From NCBI GenBank assembly GCA_030761205.1, contig JAULJL010000001.1:34729145-34793144 (forward strand): a DNA stretch of 64,000 nt, written 5' to 3'. Below the pieces are notes generated by a model. That model was not told the DNA's origin and ran no database searches. It saw nothing but the letters and a program-made list of their open reading frames with translations. The position numbers and the translations under genes were made by a program. The DNA comes from Fremontodendron californicum. Taxonomy: Eukaryota; Streptophyta; Magnoliopsida; Malvales; Malvaceae. Positions 32,699 through 44,055 of this stretch are shown here, in pieces. The stretch's first letter is position 1. Each line of letters starts with the position of its first letter.

Positions 32699-33382
32699 AT
32701 GTACTCATTCTCTTTCAGGCACTTGAAAAAAAAAATGGAAAGTACTTCGTCCCAGCGCATTAAAAAATTTTGTGTCTTTGGAGGTGCTTATCCAGGGAAA
32801 AATAACATATTCGCTGATGAAGCCATAAGAGTTGGAGTAATACTTGCCCAACAAAAGATCCAGTTGATTTATGGAGGCGGTAGTACGGGTTTAATGGGAG
32901 CAGTCGCTACATCAGCACACGCCGGAGGAAGTCCAGTTCTAGGAATCGTGCCAAAACTATTCACAGGTTTTTGTGGACCTATCTTGGGTAAGGAAATACA
33001 AGTCTGGAGTATCCCTGAACGGATGACAATCATGTACCATTATGCCGATGCATTCATTGCTTTACCAGGAGGTCTGGGTACATTGGAAGAAATAGCTTGC
33101 GTGGCTTCTTGGTCATCTTTGGTCACAAATAAGAAACCCATTGGTTTGCTTAATATTAATGGTTATTTTAGTAATTTGCTTTCATATTTAGATAATGCTG
33201 TGGATAATGGATTCATGTTTTCAGAGGCAAGGAGAACCATAATTTCTGCTACAACCATTGAAGATTTACTCAAAAAGCTACAAGCTTATGAGTGTTTATC
33301 TGCTACGGTTGTTTTGCAAACGCTCGGAAAAAGAAAAAGAGATATGGACGAGCAAGGAGTGGATTGCACTTTATCTTTGTGA
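32699..33382 (+). CDS. LOG: LOG-type cytokinin riboside 5'-monophosphate phosphoribohydrolase, A2 copy
   Basis: Intact 227-codon intronless ORF, sister of the A1 gene. Motifs: GGGSTGLMG at 59-67, arginine 108 in IPER, PGGLGTLEE at 123-131 with the catalytic-type glutamate, and a basic GKRKRD near the end. Plant LOG genes normally contain several introns, so an intronless copy inside an LTR element points to capture from spliced RNA. Compared by eye, the two copies differ by about four silent and eleven amino-acid-changing substitutions plus one codon indel. That is close to what relaxed selection would give, although both frames are open. The preferred start is the ATG at 32735. The predicted role is release of active cytokinin base; the substitutions around the second motif leave activity open. 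Confidence 0.9.
   Translation: MYSFSFRHLKKKMESTSSQRIKKFCVFGGAYPGKNNIFADEAIRVGVILAQQKIQLIYGGGSTGLMGAVATSAHAGGSPVLGIVPKLFTGFCGPILGKEIQVWSIPERMTIMYHYADAFIALPGGLGTLEEIACVASWSSLVTNKKPIGLLNINGYFSNLLSYLDNAVDNGFMFSEARRTIISATTIEDLLKKLQAYECLSATVVLQTLGKRKRDMDEQGVDCTLSL
32706..32719 (+). other. Candidate splice acceptor before the A2 LOG gene
   Basis: attctctttcag/g with the AG at 32717-32718, then ATGG at 32735 as the first ATG of the putative exon. Conserved in A1. It lies within the longer reading of the LOG ORF, so if it is used the protein starts at MESTSS. Confidence 0.4.
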
Positions 33383-35170
33383 CATTATCTAACATTTTGC
33401 TTGTTGTGTCTCAGTTATAATAAGTGGTTAGCAACCTCTGCAGGTAATATCTCCTAAATTCTACCTTTAAAATTTGACATTAGGGACAATGTCATATTTT
33501 AGTAGGGGGTAAGGGACATATTTTGCTAATTTAAAAAAAAAAATTGTTGTGTTTTAAGACATTTAGAAGTATTCATTCTGAACAAGGTCTGAGTAAGGGA
33601 GACTTGAGACATACCTTGTCAGTTTGATTTAATCTTCTTCTTCAAAAAAAAAAAAAAAAGCATGTTTAGACTTAGTGTGTTTTTAGTGTGTTTTAGTTAC
33701 TTTCAATACTATAATGAGATATGAATTGCATAAGTCTAAAACAGATTTATTAGTGAGAAGATTTTCATGAGAATTGAGCTTGATATCAACCTTTTTATGA
33801 GCCAATGTTAATATGATATGTTGATTGAGAAAGAAGCATGTTTAGACTTAATCTGACTTGTATAATCATCCTTGTGAGTTTTTGAGCCTATAATGATTGA
33901 TGCATTATACAAATCAATCTAATTTCTTTCTTGAGTGCTCTTATGATTACATGATTCTCTAGAACTTGCTTTAAACCGTTTGATACTATATTGATACATG
34001 TGACAACATGAATATGATAGAGGCATTAGGATTATAACCAGAGCCAAACAGCCATCCCTTATTAATGTTCTAAGAGAACATCCCCACTAGTGAGCCAATT
34101 TGAGCCTACATTAAATATGCTGTTTTATTGGTAACCACAACTTACACCTAGCCTAAATATACTTATATCCTTACCCTTGTTCTAAAGATGGATTTTTATA
34201 TTTTGAGACATATTAAAAATAAAAAATAAAAAAATAAAAAATAAGGGATATTTTTAGTTGAAAATTTGGGTTAGAAACAAAAGATAAGTGTGGGGGAAGA
34301 AAAGAAAAGAAAAAGTCAAGAGAAAAAGAAAGGGATCATTGTCAAATACATTCCCATATTAACAAAAAAAAAAAAAAGAATCTTCTCTTGAACTTCTAGA
34401 AAAAGATGTTACAAAGTTGGTTAGAATGATGCAAAGGCTCAACATGAATATTTAGCCTATGTTATTATGTGCTTTATAAGAGTTTTGAGAAGTTTTATTT
34501 GTATGATCTTATTATGTCTCTAAAATCTATGAACTCTTTGGAACCTTTGTGATATCTTTATCCTTTTGTTCTTTAACCACATTATAACCCTTTGGCCCCA
34601 TTACAACCTTGAATAAAGACCTCTTGATTTATGAAGTTGTATGATCTAAATAGTGGAGAATAGGTGGACAAGCAAGCATATGGTAGAAGTGTTTTCATGA
34701 GATTGATTGAGTGTAAACACTTTACCACTACTTTAAAGAGTGAAAATCAAGAGAGTATCCCATGTGAGAGGTTGAGATTAAGTTGAATATGCACTATTTT
34801 GATTGAAATATGTTATGTTAATATTGGCTTAACTCATTTATTTACATTCAAGCAAGATTTTTTTGTGAATTTCTTTAAGCTATTGATTAGTTTTTAAGAC
34901 TTGTCCAATGATTATCTCTAATTTATATTGGAAGGATTAGTTATAATTATTATTTTTAGTTTTTCTTATGTCTTCAATGTTTGTGGGTATCGTCCTAGTA
35001 AACCCTCACGAGACTAAACTCGTCCACTAGGGACACCTAGGGGTTTAAAGGCTTGTGTCACATGCTAAGTGCCACCGTGATTTCCTACGAAAATGGATTA
35101 GATTAGATTTTCTTATTTTATTTTTATTGAGTCGTTGCTAGGGACTAGCAACAATCTAAGTGTGGGGGTG
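33383..35170 (+). other. A2 3' untranslated region and polypurine tract
   Basis: No gene is supported. It contains gacattagggacaatgtc near 33475, poly-A runs, the roughly 1.3-kb block shared with families A and B, and a nested stem-loop (cctagt 34994-34999 with actagg 35026-35031, enclosing acgag 35008-35012 with ctcgt 35019-35023). It ends in the PPT aagtgtgggggtg (35158-35170). Confidence 0.78.
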
Positions 35171-36664
35171 TGATAACTCGTATAATTATATAGTTTTTAG
35201 TTATGTTTTATTATTGTTTTGTGTCAAATACGAGTTATTATTGTTTAGTCTAATTGTGTTTATGATCTTTTATATTTTTATGTAATTTGGTGTTTTTCAC
35301 AAGTTTCTTTGAGTGATTTCAGATTACTAGAATTAAGGGCAAATCCAGTTCAGTTCCAGTTCCGACACCGTTTGCCATATCAGCTATATCTCGAGTTTCA
35401 CTGAAGCAATAAGGCTAAAATTTGTAGCCATGCAAAGCTAAGAGGCATATCTATCTTTTTCATGTTTTACACTTCTTGAAACGGAGTCGTTTTCCCTGGC
35501 GAAATCGACCATCAAGTTGGCTGATGTGCAATGACGTCTGTGCTGACCTGTTTTCGTATTTTGCCCATATCTTCTTATCCACATCAGAAAATACGCTGAT
35601 TTCAACGGCTATAGATCCGTAACTGATAGGGGTATATTTTTCTAGAAGACCATGTTATCAGATCGAGCCTCCAACATTGACAAAATCGACCATCAAGCTG
35701 GCTGATCAGAATTGTCATACAATATGACGAAAATTGTTAGAAAAATGCACCCACCTATTATACCTACCTTTGAAATTTATAAAGCTTGTCTCTTGTCATT
35801 TAGCTCTCCAAAATGTGTATAAATAGAGGGCAGTGTAAGAATACATTGATACATTGGTAGGATATTAGCCATTGTAATAAAATTCTCTAAGTTTTCTTCT
35901 TCTTCTTTCCTTTCTCTAGTTTTCTTTTTCTTTATTTACTTATGCTTCTTACATTTCTTTTCATTTTATTCATATCTAGTATGTGTTGCTAATCATATTG
36001 TTGAGGTGATGAGGTGAAGCTTTTGGTAAATGCTAAGGTTAGTCTCTTAAACATGAGCTAAAATGAATCATCATTTATAGACACTAGTATAGATAATATT
36101 TTCTTTTGGTTTAAAATCATACTTGCAAAGTAGGGATCTTGATTCATTATTGACAATGAAAATGGCACAGTAAATGCTTGGTTTCATAACCTTGATTTGT
36201 TGTAGACATATACCTTGGCATAAGGAATGCTTGGACTCTTTTTGTGAGTTTTGAGGACACCAAATGAACATAATATCATATGCTATGGACGTTGGACAAT
36301 TTGGACTGAATTGCTAAACCTTCCGATTGGAATCTCCCTTATGTGTGAATTTCAATTGTGTAATAAAACAAGATTAATCTTAGCATAACACCAAGAGTGG
36401 ATTCTCTAACCTCAACATCTTTTCTTATTGTTTTTTATATCTTGTTTAATTTCTTTTATATTTTGTTTATTTTGTTCTCTAATATCTTGTTTATCTTATT
36501 TTGTTGTTGATTCCCTAATATCTTGTTTACTTTCTTTTTCTTATATATTTATAAACTTATACTTACTAATACGCTTCCCTGTGGTTCGACCTCGGACACC
36601 CGAGAATTTATTACTTGAACATAACCTGCACTTGGGTTTACAACTCTTAATTGAGTCTCCATCA
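35171..36664 (+). repeat. A2 3' LTR
   Basis: 1,494 bp at a constant offset of 8,247 from the 5' LTR. TATA box at 35818-35825. It ends TCTCCATCA and is followed by the target duplication catgc. Confidence 0.92.
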
Positions 36665-36669
36665 CATGC

Positions 36670-37455
36670 CATGCCATGTCATTCATTCACATGTCATGTC
36701 ATCAAGAAATTGCCATGCCATGTCATTCATTATGCCATGTCATTAATTCACATGCCATGTCATCTAGATTAGGCCAGGTCATTCACATGCCATGTCATTC
36801 ACATGCTATATCCTCCATTCACGCGTGCCATGTCATTCGCATGCCACAGCATCCATTCACATGCCATTTCATCTAGATTTTTCCATGTCATTCACATGCC
36901 ATGTCATCCATTCACATGTCCTATCGTTCATTCACATGCCATGTCATCTAGGTCATGCCATGTCATTCACGTGCCATATCATTCATTCACATGCCATGTC
37001 ATTCATGCATACACCATGTCTTTCACATGCCATATCATTCATTCATTCACAAGTCAAGTTATTTAGTTTATGCCATGTCATTCACTCCTGCGCTATATTA
37101 TTCATATGCCATGTCTTTGATTCATATTCCATGCCATTTATTCTTTTGGCTATGTCATTTAAATTTTTTCATGTCATAATAAATTGCTTGTAATGCCATG
37201 CTAATTATGGAGATCATACATTCATGTTTTAATTCATATATCCATGATCATTTAAAATTTTGAAAATTGATATTTTTTTAATAAAATAAGGCAATATCCC
37301 CGAGTTATTATAATTCATGAATTCTCCTCCGGGTTGCCGGGGAGTCTTCATCAGTTATATTAACGAAATAATACCCTTTTAAAAGAGGAAGATGCAGAGA
37401 TTTTCCAAAAAAAATAATTAAAAATCTATATTTTACCGGTTTGCCGCGGAATATA
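36670..37455 (+). repeat. Element D LTR, segment 3
   Basis: The CATG/CATT array resumes and runs to about 37150, then gives way to AT-rich sequence with two more G-rich motifs (ctccgggttgccggggag near 37326 and accggtttgccgcgg near 37436). The frames 36676-37193 are repeat read-through. atata at 37451-37455 is the B1 target site. Confidence 0.75.
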
Positions 37456-38900
37456 TGATAAGTCATAAAATACACATTTTATGCACTTTCGATTCTTAGT
37501 TTTAGTTTTGTCTTATATCGTTATTTTGTTTACTTATATTGTATTTTTGAATTATTGGTATTTTGGAACAGATAAAGTCAAAAGATGTCAAATATGATGT
37601 TAAAGAGCTTATAAAGTGACAATCATAAGATGGAAAAAGACTTGGGAGTCAAAAAGATCAAATTCTTAGTGCAAAGTAATCAGGCAGATTTTACCTCCAG
37701 AGCTTGTTGCTAAGAAATCATTATGTTAAAGTCATTATTTGAAAAAACTTCTTCTTGACTTTTGACGCTGACTTGAGTACCTTTCGAACAGTAGTTTACA
37801 CGCCCAAATTGGACAATAAATAGTCATCCAAATCAGCCTAATTCCAGCGCCTAGGCGCCCAAGGTTCGGGAAAAATCACAAAAACTGCCCAAAAATGTGA
37901 TTTTTCAGCCTCTAACCTTACTTGTGCGGCAATGACTTGTTTTCAGGGTTTTAAAACTCTATAAATACTATCTTTTGAGCCACAAACTAGACATCTTTTG
38001 AGGAGAATCAAGGGATCATCATTATTATTCTTCTTCTCCATTCTTTTTATTTTCTTTTAGTTTTATGTATATATTATCTATGCCTATTCTAGGCTAAACT
38101 TCTTTTTGGTTAAGGGTGATTTCAAAGCCCTAGACATGTTGTGTAATTGATTTTGAGATTCTATCTATCATTAGTTTTCTATCAAAGTTGCTTATGTTCT
38201 TCTATAAGAATTGTTCATGATGTTGTCTTGATATGTTTAGGTTGTAAACTAGATATATCTTGATAATTATCTATTGCTAGTTTAGGAATCTTGATCCGTG
38301 TAATTTTCTTAATTTTCTATTCATAAGTGGTAATTTGTGATTAATGATTATGGTCAAGTTTTTGCTAATTGCAAAGTGGAACATAACCTAAGTTAAACAA
38401 TTCATGTTCATGCTTTTGTTGCTTAGAACAACCTATCTTTCTCATCATAAAGCTGCTGTCAAATTAAATTTAGAGATGTTCATCCTAGGTTGTTTGATAG
38501 TTAGAGATTAAGTAGTGGTGTTCGTCCTGCTTTAACGACGAACTAAGGAAGAATTGGGATAACATGGGATGTTGTTATCGATAGTTGTTAACTTTGTTAG
38601 ATGATTGATATTGATAGGTCTGAAATTGATTTTCAATGATGTCTAGTGGTGGAGAATGAAACCTTAACCATACTTCTCTTATATTTGATTTTCTCTTATT
38701 TATTTGTTTTTACTTGTCTTGTTTTCTTTACTTTTAATTATTTCAAAACCCTCTTTTCTTTTCCTTGAATTTAAGTTTTAAACTAGTGATTGATAAACTA
38801 AAACCCAATCTCTGTGGATTCGACCCTTGCATGCTACTTTACTATAATTGACCATATTAAGTGCAAGATTTAATAAAGATACACTCTTTTGGGTTCATCA
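37456..38900 (+). repeat. B1 5' LTR
   Basis: 1,445 bp. TATA box tataaata at 37960-37967, followed by a CTT-rich tract. It ends gggttcatca. Confidence 0.87.
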
Positions 38901-38906
38901 AATCTT

Positions 38907-38924
38907 TGGCGCCATTGCCGGGGA
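38907..38924 (+). other. B1 primer binding site, tRNA-Asp type
   Basis: tggcgccattgccgggga lies six bases after the LTR and matches tRNA-Asp(GUC) with one mismatch. Confidence 0.85.
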
Positions 38925-39007
38925 TTGCTTTATTTAGTTTATTTGTTACTTGGTTTATTCTTATTTTCAGTTGTAATTAATTTTATTTTTCTTGTACATA
39001 CAGGTTT

Positions 39008-40063
39008 TTGTTTTCAAATTTCAAGCAAGAAGAGATGGCAGGTGCTACATCAAAACTTCAGAACCAACTAGACAATCTCATCTCCATAGTTCAACAAGTG
39101 GCCATAAGTAAGATTCAACAGTCAAGGCTGTGTGGAGTGTGCTTCATGATGGATCATCCAACCAATTGGTGCCCATACTACCAAAAAGATAATTTTGAAC
39201 CAGCCTATGATGTGGGAGGATACCAAAGCCATCAAGGGTTCCGAGGACAATAATATGATGTTTTCCCAAACTCTTACAAAATTAGGGATGTTGGAATCAT
39301 CCTAATTATGGCTACTCGGGAAATAATCAAGAAATAGATCCTTATGCCAACTACAATCATCCATCGAGCTTCAATCAATCATGGTCTGATGAACTAGATC
39401 TTTTTCAGCCCCCACCTCAAAACTCAGGTACTTCTTTAGAAGATCTTGTCTATTCTCTTACTACTAATGTATTGCAACTTCAACAGGAAACAAGGGAAAG
39501 TATCTTGAGTTTGGAAACGTAATTGAGCCAATTTACTAGTGGTATGGTGCGATGGGTAGAACAAAGATCTGAAGAACTACATGAACATGATCCAAAGGAG
39601 AATGTTAGTGCCACACAACTTGAGGATGAGTCAGAAAATCCAATAGAACCCGAGGATGAGAAAGAACTTGAGATGGATTTACTTCTGGAAGATAATGAAG
39701 CTTCAATTACAAATAAGAGTACTTCGACACCTAAGGTAACATTTAAGGTTCCAATTTTTACTAATGTTTCTTCTCCACCTTTTTCTAGTAGATTCTCAAA
39801 GTTCAAGGAGGAGGAACATGAACAAGACATGCTGGAAACCTTGAACAGTTTGTTTGTGAATGCAATTCAACAAAGTACCAAAATATGCACCTTTCCTTGA
39901 TGAGATATGCACCACCAAGGATGATGGAATAATACTTGTAATGAAGAATGCATCCACTGTTGTGAAAAGAAAGCGTCTTATCAAACGCACAAATTTGGGA
40001 AGTTTCATGTATGAGCCTGACAAGCCTAAAAAGCCAAGAAGGGGTGTTGGTTAGGTTGGACAC
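39008..40063 (+). pseudogene. B1 gag C-terminal remnant
   Basis: The frame 39008-39253 has the coiled QLDNLISIVQQVAISKIQQ stretch and a canonical CX2CX4HX4C knuckle (CGVCFMMDHPTNWC). Shifted frames continue with an asparagine/proline-rich linker, an acidic glutamate-rich stretch (39523-39900) and a KRKRLIKR basic tail (39860-40054). The order matches the C-terminal half of Athila-type Gag. The capsid part is missing upstream and no protease follows. Several frame breaks are present. Confidence 0.75.
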
Positions 40064-42026
40064 ATTAAATCAAGTGCTAATTGGGAGGCAGCCCAATTAA
40101 TGAAGAAATTATCAACCTGCCATAACAGATTTGTTTTCTTTTTCTTTCTTTCTTCGTTCTAATTTTTTAGGTTTATTTGAGTTTCATTAGTTTGCTTTGT
40201 TTTGAGTTTTTAATAATTTTGTTGGTTTTTGTGTTTTAACAAGTCAGGCTAAGAACAATAAACCAAGCGCTTCTTGGGAGGCAACTCAAAAGGATGGAGA
40301 GCACACATTATAATCGGATTTGCTATTTCTTATTCTCCATCCCTCCATATTTTATATTTTCTTTAGTTATTTTTTTATTATTTAGTAGTTATTTTCTCTT
40401 ACATATAATTCTTGCATGTGGGGTGATAGTATTACATTTAGGACAATGTAAGAATTAAGTGTGGGGGGAAGAATTTAGGATTTCTTATTTTAGGTTGTCA
40501 ATTTTTCTTTTTTGATTTTGAGTCTTTTTAATTTTAGTGTGTTTTAGTTCCTTTCAATACAATAATGAGATATGAATTGAATAGGTCTGAAACTAACCGT
40601 TAGTTGTAAGATTTTCATGAGAATTGAGCTTGAATATCAATTTTTATGAGCCAATGTTAATATGATATGTTGATTGAGAAATAAGCATGTTTAGACTTAA
40701 ATATGACTTGCATAATCAACCTTGTGAGTTTTTGAGCCTATATGATTGATGTGTTATACATATCAATCTAATTTCTTTCTTGTGTGCTCTTATGATTACA
40801 TGATTCTCTAGAACTGGCTTTAAACCGTTTGAGACTATATTGATGCATGTGATAATATGAATATGATAAAGGCATTAGGATTATAACCAGGGCCAAACAG
40901 CCATCCATTATTGATGTTCCAAGAGAACATCCCCACTAGTGAGCCAATTTGAGCCTACATTGAATAAGCTATTTCTTTGGTAACCACATCTTTTCCCTAG
41001 CGTAAATACACTTATATCATTACCCTTGTTCTAAAGATGAAATAGAATATTTTTAGACATATTGCAAAACAAGGGTACTTATTGAAAATTTGGGTTGGAA
41101 ACAAAAGATAATTGTAAGGGAGAAGAAAGGCAAAAGTCAAGAAAAAAGAAAAGGGAACATTGTAAAAATACATTCTCATAAAAAAAATGAAAAGAATGAA
41201 GAAAAACAAATTGAATCATCTCTTGAACTTCTAGTTAAAGAAAAGAAAAAGAAGTTGCAAAGTTGGTTAGAATGAAGCAAAGGCTCAACATGAATATTTA
41301 GCCTATGTTATATGTGCTTTATAAGAGTTTTGAGAAGTTTTATTTGTATGATCTTATTATGTCTCTAAAACTTTATGAAATCTTTGGAACCTTTGTGATA
41401 TCTTTATCCTTTTATTCTTTAACCATATTACAACCCCTTGGCCACATTACAACCTTGAATAAAGACCTCTTGATTCATGAAGTTGTATGATCTAAATGGT
41501 GGAGAATAGGTGGACAAGCACGCATATGGTAGAACTGTTTTCATGAGATTGATTGAGTGTAAACACTTTACCACTACTTTAAAGAGTGAAAATCATGAGA
41601 TTATCCCATGTAAGAAGTTGAGATTAAGTTTGAATATGCACTATTTTGATTGAGATATGTTATGTTAATATTGGCTTAACTCAAAAAATTTACATTCAAG
41701 CATGATTTTTTGTGAAATTCTTTGAGCTATTGATTAGTTTAAAAGACTTGTCCAAAGATTGTCTCTAATTTATATTGAAAGGATTAGGAGTAACTATTTT
41801 TAGTGTATGTTAGTTTATTTTTATGTTTTCAATGTTTGTGGGTATCGTCCTAGTAAATCCTCACGATACTAAACTCGTCCGCTAGGGACACCTAGGGGTT
41901 TAAAGGCTTGTGTCAATTCTAAGTGCCATCGTGATTTCCTGCGAAAGTGGATAAGATTAGATTTTCTTATTTTATTTTTACTTTGTTTTGCTCGAGGACT
42001 AGCAAAAAGCTAAGTGTGGGGGTATT
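40064..42026 (+). other. B1 3' untranslated region and polypurine tract
   Basis: Contains aaaccaagcgcttcttgggaggcaac near 40260, a tacatttaggacaatgta near-palindrome followed by aagtgtgggggg near 40460, the block shared with B2, A1 and A2, and the stem-loop block near 41845-41885. It ends with ctaagtgtgggggtatt, the PPT before the LTR. Short open frames within it have no domain. Confidence 0.75.
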
Positions 42027-43517
42027 TGATAAGTCATAAAATAGACATTTTATGCCCTTTCTATTCTTTTTTTTAGTTATGTCTTATATCTTTATTTTGT
42101 TTACTTATATTATGTTTTTGAATTATAGGTATTTTGGAAGAGATGAAGTCAATAGATGTCAAATATGATGTTAAAGAGCTTATAAAGTCACAATCATAAG
42201 ATGGAAAAAGACTTAGGAGTCAAAAAGATCAAATTCTTAGTGCAAAGTAATCTGGCAGATTTGCCTCCAGAGCTTGTTGCTAAGAAATAATTATGTTAAA
42301 CTCATTATTTGAAGAACTTCCCTTTGACTTTTGAAGCTGACTTGAATACCTTTCCAATGGTAGTTTACACACCTAAATCAGACAAGAAATGGTCATCCAA
42401 ATCAGCCGAAGAAGTGCAAGATGATGCAGTAAAAAAATACAAGGCAGTATGCTCGGCGCCTAGCCGCCCAAGGTTCGGGAAAAACCGCAAAAACTACCCA
42501 ACAACGTGATTTTTCAGCCCCTAACCTTACTTGTGTGGCAAAGACTTGTTCCCGGGCTTTTAAAACTCTATAAATACCATCTTTTGAGCCACAAACTAGA
42601 CATCTTTTGAGGAGACTCAAGGGATCATCATTCTTCTTCTTCTTATCAATTCTTTTTATTTTCTTTTAGTTTTTTGTATATATTATCTATGCCTATGTTA
42701 GGCTAAACTTCTTTTTGGTTAAGGGTGATTTCAAAGCCCTAGACATGTAGTATAATTGATTTTGAGATTTTATCTATCATTAGTTTTCTATCAAAGTTGC
42801 TTATGTTCTTCTATAAAAATTGTTCATGATGTTGTCTTGATTTGTTTAGGTTGCAAACTAGATATATCTTGATAATTGTCTATTGCTAGTTTAGGAGTCT
42901 TGATCCGTGTAATTGTCTTGATTTCTTATTCATAAGTGGCAATTTGTGATTAATGATTATGGTCAAGTTTTCGCTAATTGCAAAGTGGAACGTAACCTAA
43001 GTTAAACAATTCATGTTCATGCTTTCGTTGCTTATCAACCTATCTTTCTCATCATAAAGATGCTATCAAATTAAATTTAGAGATGTTCATCCTAGGTTGT
43101 TTGATAGTTAGAGATTAAGTAGTGGCGTTCGTCCTGCTTAACAACGAACTAAGGAAGGATGGGGATAAAACGGGATTTTGTTATCTACGATTGTTAACTT
43201 TGATAGATAATTGATATTGATAGGTCTGAAATTGATTTTCAATGATGTCTAGTGGTGGATATTGTAACCTTAACCATACTTTTCTTATATTTGATTTTTT
43301 CTTATTTATTTGCTTTTTACTTATCTTGTTTTCTTTACTTTTAATTATTTCAAAACCTTATTTTCTTTTCTTTTCTTTTCTTTGAATTTAAGTTTTAAAC
43401 TAGTGATTGATAAATTAAAACCCAATATCTGTGGATTCAATCCTTGCATGGTACTTTACTATAATTTGCAAAATTAAGTGCAAGGTTTAATAAAGATACA
43501 CTCTTTTGGGTGCATCA
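42027..43517 (+). repeat. B1 3' LTR
   Basis: 1,491 bp, TGATAAGTC to GGGTGCATCA, followed by atata. TATA box at 42569-42576. Confidence 0.87.
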
Positions 43518-43522
43518 ATATA

Positions 43523-44034
43523 GAAAATTATTGTAATAACGAATTTTGTATCATTTTCGAACAAAAATAGGATTGTTTTTAAAACGAGAATTATTTTCAA
43601 ATACCAAATCCAAAACCAACTTTTCACCGAGACTCGAGATAACACATGACTAATAAGGTACCGTTTTATACCGGCGTAATAGGGGTGCTAATCCTTCCCC
43701 ACACGTAACCGACTCCCAAACCCATACTTGTTTTCTCTGGTTCAAAGCGCAAACTTCAAAATTGGTTTTAAAATGTTTTAATTAATTTTAAAATATTTTT
43801 CAAAATCGTTTTTAATAGGTGGTCAATCACACCTAGCCAAAAAAGATTGGTGGTATTTCCATTTCTTTTTCGAGGTCGTTTTCATACCCCCAACCCTTTG
43901 ATTTAGAGAAATTAAGTCGTCTTTTCCTCTATTTTACCCCAATGTCGTACCTTTTTAAAGAATCACCGATTTATCCCCGCGACGGGGGCAAAATTATCTT
44001 CGGACACTCGTTTTAAAAAGAGATGCTTGCGATA
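43523..44034 (+). repeat. Element D LTR, segment 4 (3' end)
   Basis: The U5 end of the D LTR. It contains the conserved terminal block 43660-43862 (ggtgctaatccttccccac, then aaaaaagattggtgg), which is also in G, E and F. The presumed end is ttgcgata at 44034, apparently a decayed ttgcgaca as seen in F. Confidence 0.72.
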
Positions 44035-44037
44035 GCT

Positions 44038-44055
44038 TGGCGACTCTGCTGGGGA
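44038..44055 (+). other. Element D primer binding site, tRNA-Arg type
   Basis: tggcgactctgctgggga is complementary to the 3' end of plant tRNA-Arg(ACG) with one mismatch. It lies three bases after the LTR. tRNA-Arg priming is known for Ogre-type elements. Confidence 0.8.

Larger units (their letters stand above)
26924..36664 (+). mobile_element. Element A2: young non-autonomous Athila-like retrotransposon with two-gene cargo
   Basis: A complete 9.7-kb element is flanked by catgc (26919-26923 and 36665-36669). Its LTRs are 1,494 bp each and differ at about seven positions by eye. Order: LTR, tRNA-Asp PBS, four hairpin repeats, a 1,025-codon gag-pro-integrase fusion, a cysteine-rich ORF, a LOG gene, 3' UTR, PPT, LTR. 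RT, RNase H and the integrase catalytic core are absent. It is inserted in the CATG repeat of the D LTR. Confidence 0.93.
37456..43517 (+). mobile_element. Element B1: deleted Athila-like retrotransposon
   Basis: A 6.1-kb element with LTRs beginning TGATAAGTC and ending TTCATCA/TGCATCA, flanked by atata (37451-37455 and 43518-43522). It keeps the PBS, the C-terminal part of gag, the 3' UTR and the PPT. The gag capsid region, protease and all of pol are gone. The two LTRs are clearly diverged, so it is not recent. It is related to B2 but belongs to a distinct subfamily. Confidence 0.88.
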
